This document shows, piece by piece, positions 20,644 to 29,172 of a stretch of DNA of 64,000 nucleotides. Both the position numbers and the translations under genes were made by a program. Origin of the DNA: Natrinema sp. SYSU A 869 (GTDB lineage: Archaea; Halobacteriota; Halobacteria; Halobacteriales; Natrialbaceae); the NCBI RefSeq assembly GCF_019879105.1, contig NZ_CP082249.1, positions 496,001 through 560,000 on the forward strand. Reading direction: 5' to 3'. Under the pieces are notes generated by a model. It made no database searches. It was given only the letters and a program-made list of their open reading frames with translations, and was not told the DNA's origin. The first letter of the stretch is position 1, and every line of letters begins with the position of its first letter.

Positions 20644-21951
20644 ATGGACGGACAACAGGAGAGCGATGGGGGCGACTGTAGATCGACCCCGAGTACGGGC
20701 TCGACTGATCCGTTCGCTAGCGGCGTCGATCGACGACGACTCCTCGAGTCGTCTGCGACCGTGGGTGCGACGATCTCCGTGGCAGGCTATCTCTCTCAGG
20801 AGAGTACCGAGCGCGCGCCGACGATGTTCGTGTTCAACAACGGCGATCGGACGGTGAGCGTCATCGATACCGAGGCGGACGAACTCCTCGAGAGCCCCTT
20901 TCTTGATACGACAGCGTCGTTCCCCGCCAATCAGTACGGAACGAGTGCCGACTCGAGGTACGACGTACTCTGGCTCAACGTCACTGGCGGCGTCCGGGCG
21001 TTCGACCAACATACGCTCGAGGAGATCGGCAGCGTGGAGACGGGTTTTGGGCCGAATTATCCGAATCTGACGCCGGACGAGAAGCATTTGATAGTCGCTT
21101 CGGGTGGGACGACGACGCTCGAGCCCGATCCGGACGAGTCCGAGACGCACGCTATCGTCCGGATCGATGCCGACCGTGAGAGCGACGAGTTCGGGGAGGT
21201 GACCGGCGAGATCGAGACCGAATACACGGGGCCCTGCGACGCGACGCTCGGACCGGACGGTGAGTACGTCTTTGTGCCGGAAATCGCAAACGAGACGGTG
21301 GCCGTCGTTGACGTTGATCCGTTCGAGGTCGTCGCGCGGGCCGACGTCGGCGAGCCCGTCGATGACGGGAACGTCTTGCCGTTCATGGGGACGGCCTCGT
21401 TCGGGGGAGAGACTCTGGTCGTCGAAAACGGCGAAGGAGAGTTAGGATCCGATCCAGCGGTGCCACGTGAGGGATCGGAGAGCATCTGGGACATTTCGGA
21501 CCCTACAGCGCCGGTCGAGCGGGAGCGTATCACGCGCGATGACGGATTACCGGCGGCCCCAATCACGAGCGAGATCGGTCCCGACGGGGAGGTAGCATAC
21601 CTCTTCACGCCGGATGCGGCGGTCGTAACGGTGATCGACTGCGAGGCCGGAGCGGTTGACCGCGAACTCGACGTCGGCGGGCGGTCGATCTCGGGTGCGT
21701 GGGGGCCCTCTCGTGAGAAACTCTACGTCCCGGTACAGACGGCAAATCACGTTGCGGTGATCGACCACGCCAAGCGAGAGATCACGACGATGATCGATGC
21801 AGGCGAATCACCGACAGGTGCGGTCGCTGGAACCGTTCGTCCGAATACAGATATGAGCCAACGGTTCCTCGGCTCGCTCTCGACGCTCGGCATCGACGTC
21901 GGTGACCAGGAAATGGCATTCTGTCCAGACGGCAACTGTTACTGCGGCTGA
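20644..21951 (+). CDS. Exported YVTN/YncE-type beta-propeller protein with C-terminal cysteine cluster
   Basis: A 435-residue protein. A twin-arginine-type signal (GVDRRRLLESSATVGATISV) near residues 30-50 suggests export. The rest consists of repeats of about 40-45 residues with blades such as NNGDRTVSVIDTEADELLES, VFVPEIANETVAVVDVDPFE and LYVPVQTANHVAVIDHAKRE, the pattern of seven-bladed YVTN/YncE propellers. It ends DQEMAFCPDGNCYCG: three cysteines within seven residues (C..., C, C) at the very C-terminus, which could bind metal or form disulfides. It is divergent from the rRNA operon. The function is not known; the ATG at 20644 is chosen because the signal follows. Confidence 0.8.
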   Translation: MDGQQESDGGDCRSTPSTGSTDPFASGVDRRRLLESSATVGATISVAGYLSQESTERAPTMFVFNNGDRTVSVIDTEADELLESPFLDTTASFPANQYGTSADSRYDVLWLNVTGGVRAFDQHTLEEIGSVETGFGPNYPNLTPDEKHLIVASGGTTTLEPDPDESETHAIVRIDADRESDEFGEVTGEIETEYTGPCDATLGPDGEYVFVPEIANETVAVVDVDPFEVVARADVGEPVDDGNVLPFMGTASFGGETLVVENGEGELGSDPAVPREGSESIWDISDPTAPVERERITRDDGLPAAPITSEIGPDGEVAYLFTPDAAVVTVIDCEAGAVDRELDVGGRSISGAWGPSREKLYVPVQTANHVAVIDHAKREITTMIDAGESPTGAVAGTVRPNTDMSQRFLGSLSTLGIDVGDQEMAFCPDGNCYCG

Positions 21952-21979
21952 GTATTAGGGCTGAGGAACGACCAGTTAT

Positions 21980-22609
21980 TCATCGTCGGTTCGTTTCGTT
22001 CTGACTCGAGGCGGTATCCCGCCCCAGAATTGCAGTGACTGTTCGGGCGCTCGCCTGCAGGCACTCCCGGAGGACGGGAGCGCCGTCGAGAAGCCAGACG
22101 AGCATCGCGAGTCCGGCGAGTCCGACTTGTATCCAGAGGTACGTCGAGAGGTCACCGGCGAGGATGGTCCTCGAGTAGCGACCGATCAGCATGGAAAATA
22201 CCTCGAGGACATCGGGTCCGGGTGGATGGCCCTCGACTGGTGCGATAGGCCAGAGCATGATCTCGATGAGGAAGGAACCTTGTCGAAATACGGAATCGAC
22301 GACATCGGCGAAGGGATGCGACAGGTAGCCGAGTCCGAACGCGAGGCCGGCCAGCGGTCGATCGGCTATGCGTGCGACCGTTCCGACGAAGATCGCCAGC
22401 GGCACTGCGAAAAAGATCGAGTGGCCGATCCCGTAGCCGACATCGAAGACGCCGTAGTTCCACGCGAGGGGTTTGTCGATCAGGTCCGGGAGGACCGACG
22501 CGAAGACGACGGCGAAGGCATCGAGTCCGCCGGGCGAATCACGAACGACGACGTGACAGAGCAGTGAATACAAGAGATAGGCGACGATCGCGTGTTCCCA
22601 TGGCCACAT
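21980..22609 (-). CDS. YdjM/DUF457-like membrane protein (putative metal-dependent hydrolase)
   Basis: A 209-residue membrane protein. It begins MWPWEHAIVAYLLYSL and contains VFASVLPDLIDKPLAW, GIGHSIFFAVPL and LGYLSHPFADVVD, with the His and Asp residues spaced as in the YdjM/DUF457 family (described as membrane-bound metal-dependent hydrolases). It has about five hydrophobic segments. A longer frame to 23308 runs through non-coding sequence and a pseudogene, so the ATG at 22609 is used. A second, longer family member is at 28.0-29.0 kb. It is convergent with the beta-propeller gene, 29 bases apart. Confidence 0.82.
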   Translation of the reverse strand: MWPWEHAIVAYLLYSLLCHVVVRDSPGGLDAFAVVFASVLPDLIDKPLAWNYGVFDVGYGIGHSIFFAVPLAIFVGTVARIADRPLAGLAFGLGYLSHPFADVVDSVFRQGSFLIEIMLWPIAPVEGHPPGPDVLEVFSMLIGRYSRTILAGDLSTYLWIQVGLAGLAMLVWLLDGAPVLRECLQASARTVTAILGRDTASSQNETNRR

Positions 22610-22924
22610 ACGACGGTGGTGCAGTGGGCGCAGAATAGTTATGCAGCGCTTGCCGACGCTGAATGATGGAGGGAGCCCGTTCTTGAGACCCGTATCAGCG
22701 CGAAAATTTATCAGTAGGCTGTTATGCGCAGGAAACATCGGATTACGGACGACGGACATCGGGCAAATCCGAACGGTTACGGCGATAATCAAGACGCTGG
22801 CGACGGTGTTGTGACCGACCGCCGGCTCGGTAACGAACGGGCTCGATATCGTCTCGGAATCGGGAGCATGCGTGCGCCGGTCAGAGACATGGTTTAGGGG
22901 ACGAGTATTGGCCCGGAGCAGACG
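22610..22924. other. Gene-free interval left of the ABC remnant
   Basis: 315 bases with no recognised gene. Short plus-strand readings such as TDIGQIRTVTAIIKTLATVL are hydrophobic and end at a stop; they may be debris of the neighbouring transporter locus, but nothing can be assigned. The right edge grades into the ABC ATPase remnant. Confidence 0.4.
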
Positions 22925-23500
22925 GATCGTGAAAACCGCCAGTTCGCGCGTGTCGACGAAGACGGCGTGGCGCGAGGCACGGATCGACGACCTGCTCAAG
23001 CTCATCGAGCTAACAGACGTCGCGGATGAGACCGCCGACGACTTCTCCGGCGGGATGAAAAAGTGCCTCAACGCAGCGACCGTACTCATCCATCGGCCGT
23101 CGCTGGTCTTCCCCAACGAGGGGATGACCGTCTTTCTGACGACCCAGAACCTCGAGGAGGCCAACCAGCTGTCGACCGTCTGTCGGTCATTCAGAACGGT
23201 GACGTCGTCGCGGAGGGCACGCCCGACGCGTTGAAACGTCGCGGCGGCAAGATCCATACCGTCGAACTGGGGACGCTGACGAGAGTGAACCAGCCGTCTC
23301 GATCGCATGCGAGGGGGCTGTTCGCGGACGGCACGGTGATCGAGCTGAGCGAGTTAGGACTGACGATGACTTCGAGTAGCGGGCGGGCGCTCGGAAGGGG
23401 CTTGCTGGTCGCCCTTTGCGACGCCGGCATCGGCGTCGTGGGAGTCGATGTCCGAACACCGACGCCCGATGGCGTGTTTCTCACGGTAACCGACGAGTGG
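22925..23500 (+). pseudogene. Decayed ABC transporter ATPase (DrrA-like)
   Basis: Fragments of one ABC ATPase in order, in different frames. They are RENRQFARVDEDGVARG (about 22930), then REARIDDLLKLIELTDVADE with the signature region DDFSGGMKKCLNAATVLIHR (to about 23130), then TVFLTTQNLEEANQL, then after a one-base loss near 23175 DRLSVIQNGDVVAEGTPDAL and the C-terminal VALCDAGIGVVGVDVRTPTP. The Walker A part is gone. Walker B is altered to VFPNEG and joined directly to MTVFLTT, an internal loss of roughly 25 codons. This is the daunorubicin-resistance (DrrA) type. It is genuinely dead: several lesions of different kinds. No permease partner is seen. Confidence 0.82.
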
Positions 23501-23777
23501 AACGGCGACGCTTCGGGGGCTGGAAACGAGCCGGCACCGACTGACGCCGTCCGGTCCGGGACGGTCAGTGATGGTGGCTGTGACTCGAGCAAGCGGTCAC
23601 CGAGCGGTAACGGTGATCAAACGGAGAACGAGGTGGACCAATCAGCACGCCGAGCGTCTGTCATTGAGATCGCTCGAGTATCCGAGCCGCCAGTACCGAC
23701 CGATGGTGAGGGGCCCGATGATCGGGTGAACGTGACGTAACCGACATAATTTAGCGACCGCGGTCGTAGGAGAGCAC

Positions 23778-23999
23778 ATGGACCGATCGGGATTCGTCAA
23801 ACTCGCGGTCATCGCGTTCGGACTCGTCATTCTGAGCTTCTTCATCCGGGGACTCAGTCGAATCGTCCTCGAAATGGAGACCGCAAATCTTCTGCAGGCA
23901 CCGTTCGCCATCGTCGGCTTCGTACTCCTCGTCTACCTCTTCGTCAGGGCGACACTGGATTTCGTCGGGATCTGGGATGTCAAGAATCCCGACGCGTGA
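23778..23999 (+). CDS. Small two-helix membrane protein
   Basis: A 73-residue protein with two hydrophobic segments, about residues 8-24 (KLAVIAFGLVILSFFIRGL) and 41-61 (APFAIVGFVLLVYLFVRATL), and a conserved-looking end DFVGIWDVKNPDA. It lies just upstream of hisD on the same strand, with 120 bases between. No family is known to me. The strong third-position GC and clean ATG start support it being a real gene. Confidence 0.75.
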   Translation: MDRSGFVKLAVIAFGLVILSFFIRGLSRIVLEMETANLLQAPFAIVGFVLLVYLFVRATLDFVGIWDVKNPDA

Positions 24000-24119
24000 G
24001 ACGCTCGGGTGTGTGCCGGTCGATCGCAACGCCGTGGTGTGATCGATCCGGTATCGATCTACAGTCGACCGTCTGACCGGAAGGAAACCGTTTTTCGACC
24101 GCCCCACGAACTTCGAGGC

Positions 24120-25421
24120 ATGACAATCGACGTGCAGACGATCGCCGACCTCGGGCCGGACGACCGCGTCGCCTTCTTCGATCGCGACGCTGGTATCGAA
24201 TCGGTCAGGGGAGACGTCCGGGAGATCGTTGAGCGGGTTCGGAAGGAGGGTGACGTCGCCGTCCGCGAGTTCACCAGCGAGTTCGACGGCGTCGAGGTCG
24301 GCAACCTCGAGATCACTGACGACTGTGAGCGCGCGTACGACGAGATCGACGACGGGATTCGGGACGCGATCGAGACGGCCGCAGCGAACGTCCGCGAGTT
24401 CCACGAGGCACAACTCCCCGAGGACTGGCAGCGGGAGTTCGACACGGGCCGAGAGCTCGGCCGCCGGTTTCGACCGATAGAGCGCGTCGGCGTTTACGTT
24501 CCCGGCGGTTCGGCGGCCTACCCCTCGAGTGCGATCATGGGCGTCGTACCGGCGGTCGTCGCTGGCGTCAACCACGTGTCCGTGGTCACGCCGCCGGCAG
24601 ACGACCTGAATCCGGTGACGCTGGCAGCGATCCACGCCGCGGGTGCGGACGCGGTCTTCAGCGTCGGTGGCGCACAGGCGATTTCGGGACTGGCCTACGG
24701 GACGGAAACGATCACCCGCGTGCAGAAGATCGTCGGCCCAGGAAACAAGTGGGTGACCGCGGCCAAGGCCGACGTTCGGGGCGACGTCGAGATCGACTTC
24801 CTCGCGGGGCCGAGCGAAGTGGTCGTAGTGGCCGACGAGAGCGCGGATCCGAAACTCGTCGCCGCGGAACTGGTCGCGCAGGCGGAACACGATCCCAACG
24901 CCTCGGTCGTGGCCGTCACCGACGACGAAGACACTGCCGACGCGGTGGCCGCAGCCGTCGACGAGCAGGCCGGCGCACGCGAGCGCGAAGACGTGATTCG
25001 AGATGCGCTCGCAAACGACGCGAGCGGCGTCCTCTGCGCTCGCTCGATGAGCGAAGCAATCCTCTTTACCGAGGAGTACGCCCCCGAACACCTCGCGATT
25101 ATCGCTGAGGATGACGAATCGCTCCTTGCACGCATCGACAGTGCCGGGAGTGTCTTCCTCGGCCCGAACACCCCCGTCGCGGCGGGCGACTACGCCAGCG
25201 GGACCAACCACGTCCTGCCGACCAACGGCGGTGCGCACGTGACCGGCGGGCTTGCCGTCGAGACGTTCCTCCGGTCGACGACGGTCCAGCGACTCTCCGG
25301 TGAGGGCCTCGCCGACTTGGGCGAAACGATCACCACGCTCGCGGAGGCCGAAGGGCTCGAGGCCCACGCTGAGAGCGTCCGGGCTCGACTCGACCAACGC
25401 GAGGACGATGCAGAACAGTAG
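24120..25421 (+). CDS. hisD: Histidinol dehydrogenase
   Basis: A 433-residue NAD-dependent enzyme that catalyses the last two steps of histidine synthesis, oxidising histidinol to histidine. Family motifs include YVPGGSAAYPSSAIMGVVPA, IVGPGNKWVTAAK, DFLAGPSEVVVVAD, LVAQAEHDPNAS (zinc and catalytic region) and SGTNHVLPTNGGA. Length is normal. The ATG at 24120 (MTIDVQTIADLG) is preferred; a frame from 24009 adds a non-conserved leader. It stands apart from other his genes, as is common in archaea. Confidence 0.96.
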   Translation: MTIDVQTIADLGPDDRVAFFDRDAGIESVRGDVREIVERVRKEGDVAVREFTSEFDGVEVGNLEITDDCERAYDEIDDGIRDAIETAAANVREFHEAQLPEDWQREFDTGRELGRRFRPIERVGVYVPGGSAAYPSSAIMGVVPAVVAGVNHVSVVTPPADDLNPVTLAAIHAAGADAVFSVGGAQAISGLAYGTETITRVQKIVGPGNKWVTAAKADVRGDVEIDFLAGPSEVVVVADESADPKLVAAELVAQAEHDPNASVVAVTDDEDTADAVAAAVDEQAGAREREDVIRDALANDASGVLCARSMSEAILFTEEYAPEHLAIIAEDDESLLARIDSAGSVFLGPNTPVAAGDYASGTNHVLPTNGGAHVTGGLAVETFLRSTTVQRLSGEGLADLGETITTLAEAEGLEAHAESVRARLDQREDDAEQ

Positions 25422-25510
25422 CAATTGCCACCAGTAATGCCTCTATCGCGGTTTCAGTGGACGGAAACACAGACTGGTTTACGTAGCTGGAAGCTGGAGT
25501 AGAGACCGAG

Positions 25511-25720
25511 ATGGAACCGCGTGTCGATCCGATGGACGGGCGCGTCCTCGAGCGAAACTACGACTACGCACAGCGGAACGTGCGGCTCCTCTCGATGTGG
25601 TACGACTGCGAGCTCGAGCGGATGCTCGAACTGCTGGCGGAACACGATATCGAGCTCTCGCGCAACGACGAGCGACAGTTCGGGACGTGCTATCGATCGC
25701 TCCGTCGCGCGAACTGTTAG
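25511..25720 (+). CDS. Small hypothetical protein
   Basis: A 69-residue charged protein, mostly helical by composition: RVLERNYDYAQRNVRLLSMW, then YDCELERMLELLAEHDIELS and a C-terminal TCYRSLRRANC. The codons have strong G/C in third position throughout, typical of expressed haloarchaeal genes and unlike antisense shadow frames. No family is recognised. It sits between hisD and the IscA-type gene on the same strand, with about 90-105 bases on either side. Confidence 0.62.
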   Translation: MEPRVDPMDGRVLERNYDYAQRNVRLLSMWYDCELERMLELLAEHDIELSRNDERQFGTCYRSLRRANC

Positions 25721-25825
25721 ACGGGTCGATATCACACGATCGAGGCCGCACGTAACCGAATTTAGCTAGTTCCGTTGTGCGAGAATGGCGTCACAGTTAA
25801 CATCGTCGCGCCGGAATGGAGTGGT

Positions 25826-26200
25826 ATGAGCACGGATAGTATGGATGGCGGGGAGACGGACACGCGCCCGAAAATTGAAGTGACCGAAGACGCGGCCGAA
25901 CAGGCGCTCTCCCTCCTCAAGGGCGAGGACCTGGACGTGACGGAAGCCGGGCTTCGGCTGTTCGTCCAGCAGGGTGGCTGTGCCGGTCTCTCCTACGGTA
26001 TGCGGTTCGACGACGCGCCGGACGAGGACGACACGATCTACGAACACCACGATCTGCGCGTGTTCGTCGATCCGGCGAGCCTGAAATACATCGAGGGCAG
26101 CATCCTCGACTACGAAGACGGTCTGCAGGCCGAAGGGTTCCACGTGGACAATCCGAACGTCGTCAGCGAGTGCGGCTGTGGCGAGTCGTTCCGGACGTAA
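25826..26200 (+). CDS. HesB/IscA-type iron-sulfur cluster assembly protein
   Basis: A 124-residue A-type carrier that passes iron-sulfur clusters to target enzymes. After a polar N-terminus the fold begins KIEVTEDAAEQALSLLKGED. The three cluster-binding cysteines are in place: one in QQGGCAGLSYGM and two in SECGCGESF near the C-terminus. The length fits the ErpA/IscA family. The ATG at 25826 is chosen over an upstream frame start at 25775. No other iron-sulfur assembly gene is adjacent. Confidence 0.92.
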   Translation: MSTDSMDGGETDTRPKIEVTEDAAEQALSLLKGEDLDVTEAGLRLFVQQGGCAGLSYGMRFDDAPDEDDTIYEHHDLRVFVDPASLKYIEGSILDYEDGLQAEGFHVDNPNVVSECGCGESFRT

Positions 26201-26348
26201 TCGGATTCGTCCGCACCGCGTTTCGCATCGCTCCCCCGTTTTCGACGTTTTGACGCTCGACTGGCAACCGATAGTCGGGGGTCCGGAGACTAGCTCTGAA
26301 AGAAGGGGGCGATCACGAGCAGCAGGCCAGAACTGCCGCTCCGATCGG

Positions 26349-26549
26349 TTACTCCTCGAGTTCAAACGCGACGGTGACTTCGGCTTGGTACTCTCGGTCG
26401 TCCACGCTGGCAACTTCCACGCCGAGTTCGTCGACTTCGATCCACTGGACGTTCTGAAGGGTCGCTTCTGCGCGGTCGATGGCGTCGTCGGCCGCGGCGT
26501 CGAAGCTTTCGGGACTGGTGCCAATGAGCGTTATTTTCTTGAAGACCAT
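26349..26549 (-). CDS. Dodecin (flavin-binding)
   Basis: A 66-residue protein that matches dodecin along its whole length: [20 protein letters not shown], then [20 protein letters not shown] and a final [15 protein letters not shown]. Dodecins assemble into 12-subunit hollow spheres that bind riboflavin or lumichrome pairs between tryptophans; the key tryptophan is in [12 protein letters not shown]. In haloarchaea the protein is thought to store riboflavin and protect against light damage. The ATG at 26549 is the natural start. Confidence 0.95.
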   Translation of the reverse strand: MVFKKITLIGTSPESFDAAADDAIDRAEATLQNVQWIEVDELGVEVASVDDREYQAEVTVAFELEE

Positions 26550-26635
26550 GGCCACAGCACCTACACCTCGTAGCGACGTAAAACACGGCGTCCGTTCAGA
26601 CCGAGAGTGGCCTATCGTCACCGATGCCGTCCGAG

Positions 26636-27295
26636 TTAGTCGTCCCGCGCGTCGAATCGGTCGCGGATCGCGCCTTGAACGTCGGAGAGATAGGCACCGC
26701 CCCATAGCGCGACGAGCAGGCCGCCGATCGAGTTAAAGACAAAGTCGAGCATCGTGTCGTTGAGGCCGTACTGCGTGAGAACAGCCCTGATTCCCAACGC
26801 CTGCGCCGAGAGCGCGATAGCGAACTCGAGGATTTCCCAGAGGACGCCGAAGGCAATGACGAACAGGAGGATGAACACGGCGACGAACTTCCGCGGGAGG
26901 TGGACGCCCTCGGCGTGTTCGTCGAACGCGCGGACGGTGGCGTACCCGACCCCGGCGACAAGCGACGCCGACAGCGCGTGGGTCATGTGATCCCACCACC
27001 AGACCTGACTGTAGAGTGTTCTGGTGGCCCCCGGGAGCCCGACGGTACCGAACGCGTGGAGAAAGACGGCAGTGGTGATCCACAGCGTGAGCCGCGGATC
27101 CATCGGAATCTCGTAGTCGCGCTCGAGGATCGGGGGGAGTTGGGTCACGAGCAGCGCGACGCCGGTGTTGATCACGATGCCGCCGTTGCCGCGGTCAATG
27201 CCGACGAACAGCATCCCGATTAGCCCGATTTCCATGAGATAGGAGAGTTGGCGCTGGCGATGCTGGGACGGCAGTCGGCTCGCGAGGCTACGCAT
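26636..27295 (-). CDS. YjdF/DUF2238-like membrane protein
   Basis: A 219-residue membrane protein with about six hydrophobic segments. The centre has [20 protein letters not shown] and [11 protein letters not shown], with the charged WWDHMTH motif inside the membrane region, the YjdF/DUF2238 pattern. The function of the family is unknown. Its start overlaps the end of the upstream gene by eight bases (27288-27295), so the pair is an operon. The longer frame to 27388 is rejected because it runs inside that gene. Confidence 0.8.
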   Translation of the reverse strand: MRSLASRLPSQHRQRQLSYLMEIGLIGMLFVGIDRGNGGIVINTGVALLVTQLPPILERDYEIPMDPRLTLWITTAVFLHAFGTVGLPGATRTLYSQVWWWDHMTHALSASLVAGVGYATVRAFDEHAEGVHLPRKFVAVFILLFVIAFGVLWEILEFAIALSAQALGIRAVLTQYGLNDTMLDFVFNSIGGLLVALWGGAYLSDVQGAIRDRFDARDD

Positions 27296-27908
27296 TATCT
27301 CCCTCGGCGACCGACTGGACCTCCTCGGGAAGGCGCTGTTCGAGGCGGGCGAGCCGTCTGAAGTACAGTTCGAAGACGACGCCGGCACCGAGGCCGGCGA
27401 CGGCAGAATACACGAACTCCCACATCACCGCGTCGTGGTCGGTGGTAAACGGGACCCCGAGCGTCTGAGACGCGCTCCATCGAAGCAGGGCCCACAGCCC
27501 CGCCGCGGCCATCGTCGCGACGACGACCAGGACGATGGCGAACGTCGAGGTCATCCGCACGGACGTAAATGACTGGAGTTCGACGGAGAGGACGAGCGCG
27601 ATAGCTGCGACCGAGAGGTACGCCGCGAAGTGACCGGTCAATCGGTCCGCACCGATGGCCATTCCGAGGACGGGCAGGGCCGCCAGAAGCAGGACCTCCC
27701 AGGGAAGCATCACGAATCCCGAGCGAAAGGCGATCGGAGGAAGCAACGCCAGTGCCACGAGTACTGCCGCAAACGTCGCCCACAGGAACCCGCTACCCGT
27801 CAGGAGTTCGCTGACGCCGATCGCTGCGATCGCGGCGACTAACACCCACGCGATCGCCGCGTTGGTCCGGCCGTCAGCGATCAGTTCCTCGAGTGAAGTC
27901 TGAGACAC
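27288..27908 (-). CDS. Membrane protein co-transcribed with the DUF2238-like gene
   Basis: A 206-residue protein with about six hydrophobic segments and a charged C-terminus (RRLARLEQRLPEEVQSVAEG). Sequence features include GVSELLTGSGFLWATFAAVL, PWEVLLLAALPVLGMAIGAD and HDAVMWEFVYSAVAGLGAG. It has the same layout as its overlapping downstream neighbour, including a W/E-containing late segment (MWEFVYSAVAG compared with [12 protein letters not shown]), so the two may form a heteromeric membrane pair or be distant relatives. No specific function is known. Confidence 0.76.
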   Translation of the reverse strand: MSQTSLEELIADGRTNAAIAWVLVAAIAAIGVSELLTGSGFLWATFAAVLVALALLPPIAFRSGFVMLPWEVLLLAALPVLGMAIGADRLTGHFAAYLSVAAIALVLSVELQSFTSVRMTSTFAIVLVVVATMAAAGLWALLRWSASQTLGVPFTTDHDAVMWEFVYSAVAGLGAGVVFELYFRRLARLEQRLPEEVQSVAEGDNA

Positions 27909-27985
27909 AGTGATCGATACTGACTGTTCTCACTAAAACGTATGTCGTCTCTTGAACGAATATGTGAGGCCGAAAGGCAAACCGG

Positions 27986-28978
27986 TCACGCTGGACCGAC
28001 GAGAAACAGGTAGACAGTGGCGTACGCAACGAGCGCAACGGTCACGGCAGCAAGCGCAGTAAGTGCGATCTCGAGAACGCCGTCGGGAGACGGCGATCCG
28101 CGATAGCTCGCGCGAGAACGTGCCAAAGAGGGAGTCTCCCGAACGACGCCACAGAGGAGGCCGACGCCGAGAATGGAGAAGACGAAGTGATAGGACACCG
28201 CCAGCGTCGGCGGCGTCACTGCGAGCGCGGCCACGCCGTAGACCACGCCAATCCCGGCCCGACGGTCGATGGCCGCGAATATCGAGCGATCGGTGAGCCG
28301 GCAGACGACCGCGAGTGCGAGCCAGATCGTCGCGAGTTCGATCCCGAACGCGCCGAGCAGGTGCAGTGTCGGGTCCGAGTGAAGGACGAGACGCGACTCG
28401 AGAACGGGAGAGGGAAACGGGAAGAACCAGTCGGGGGGCGATCCGGTGACGAGGTCGCCCCACGGGTGCGACCAGAGCCCCCAGAGCGCAGCGATAGCGA
28501 CCGTCGCCGGCGAGAGCGTCGACGCTCGAGCGACGCCGCGTGCGACGAGGAGGCCACTCGCCGCGAATAGGCTCATGACGAGTGCCGCGATCGGGCCGTC
28601 CCAGACGAAGGCAATCGCGACGAGTGCCGCGAGGAGGCCGATCGCAGCGACACGGGCAAATAGCGCGCGATCGGAACTGCTGCGGGCAGCGAGCAGTCCG
28701 AACGCCGGTGCGGCGACCGCGCCGACGACCAGCGAGTGGGTGACCGATCGGTGGACATCACGGCTCGCGTCCCAGAAGGCCGTCGATGCCCCGAGCGCCC
28801 CGTCCGCCGCCTGCCACTCGAGGAGGCCGACGAGCGCGTACACGATGTCGATGTCGGGAATCGTCGCAAACACACCGGCGACGGCACCGACGAGGAGGGC
28901 CCGTCGGGGCTCCCAGCCTCGCCAGTCGGCGGCGAACGCCGCAACGGCAAACGCGAGGAGTCCGTGGCCGATGAACAC
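27986..28978 (-). CDS. DUF457/YdjM-type membrane-bound metal-dependent hydrolase
   Basis: A 330-residue membrane protein. The N-terminus MFIGHGLLAFAVAAFA, then VFATIPDIDIVYALVG and DVHRSVTHSLVVGA, gives the family signature of a buried histidine, a PDIDI acidic motif and a THS histidine motif; LWGLWSHPWGDLVTG adds another His/Asp pair. The family is annotated as metal-dependent hydrolase, with no defined substrate in archaea. It has about eight or nine hydrophobic segments. A CTTAAG element at about 29004-29009 (minus strand), roughly 28 bases before the ATG, may serve as its TATA box. Confidence 0.86.
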   Translation of the reverse strand: MFIGHGLLAFAVAAFAADWRGWEPRRALLVGAVAGVFATIPDIDIVYALVGLLEWQAADGALGASTAFWDASRDVHRSVTHSLVVGAVAAPAFGLLAARSSSDRALFARVAAIGLLAALVAIAFVWDGPIAALVMSLFAASGLLVARGVARASTLSPATVAIAALWGLWSHPWGDLVTGSPPDWFFPFPSPVLESRLVLHSDPTLHLLGAFGIELATIWLALAVVCRLTDRSIFAAIDRRAGIGVVYGVAALAVTPPTLAVSYHFVFSILGVGLLCGVVRETPSLARSRASYRGSPSPDGVLEIALTALAAVTVALVAYATVYLFLVGPA

Positions 28979-29172
28979 GATAGATCGAATATGTGTTGAG
29001 TCGTCTTAAGGGACTCGCAGCCGCGGTCTGCGCTACCAATCATCGTCTAGTGACGCGTGGGCCGGCGGGAAACTGAGGCCGAGACCGAGAGACGAGCCGT
29101 GCTTCGACCGATCGGGCCTTGTAATTCGCCGGTGCCGGTAGGTCTTTGCGAGTGGCACGCGAGCACATACCC

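Noticed and set aside
21980-23308. One long 442-residue minus-strand protein
   Set aside because: Only the part downstream of 22609 matches a membrane family. The rest runs antisense through a gap and a decayed ABC gene.
29000-29045. A tRNA or tRNA fragment near GCGGCTGCGAGTCCC on the minus strand
   Set aside because: No cloverleaf can be formed; CTTAAG here is better read as a TATA-like box for the DUF457 gene.
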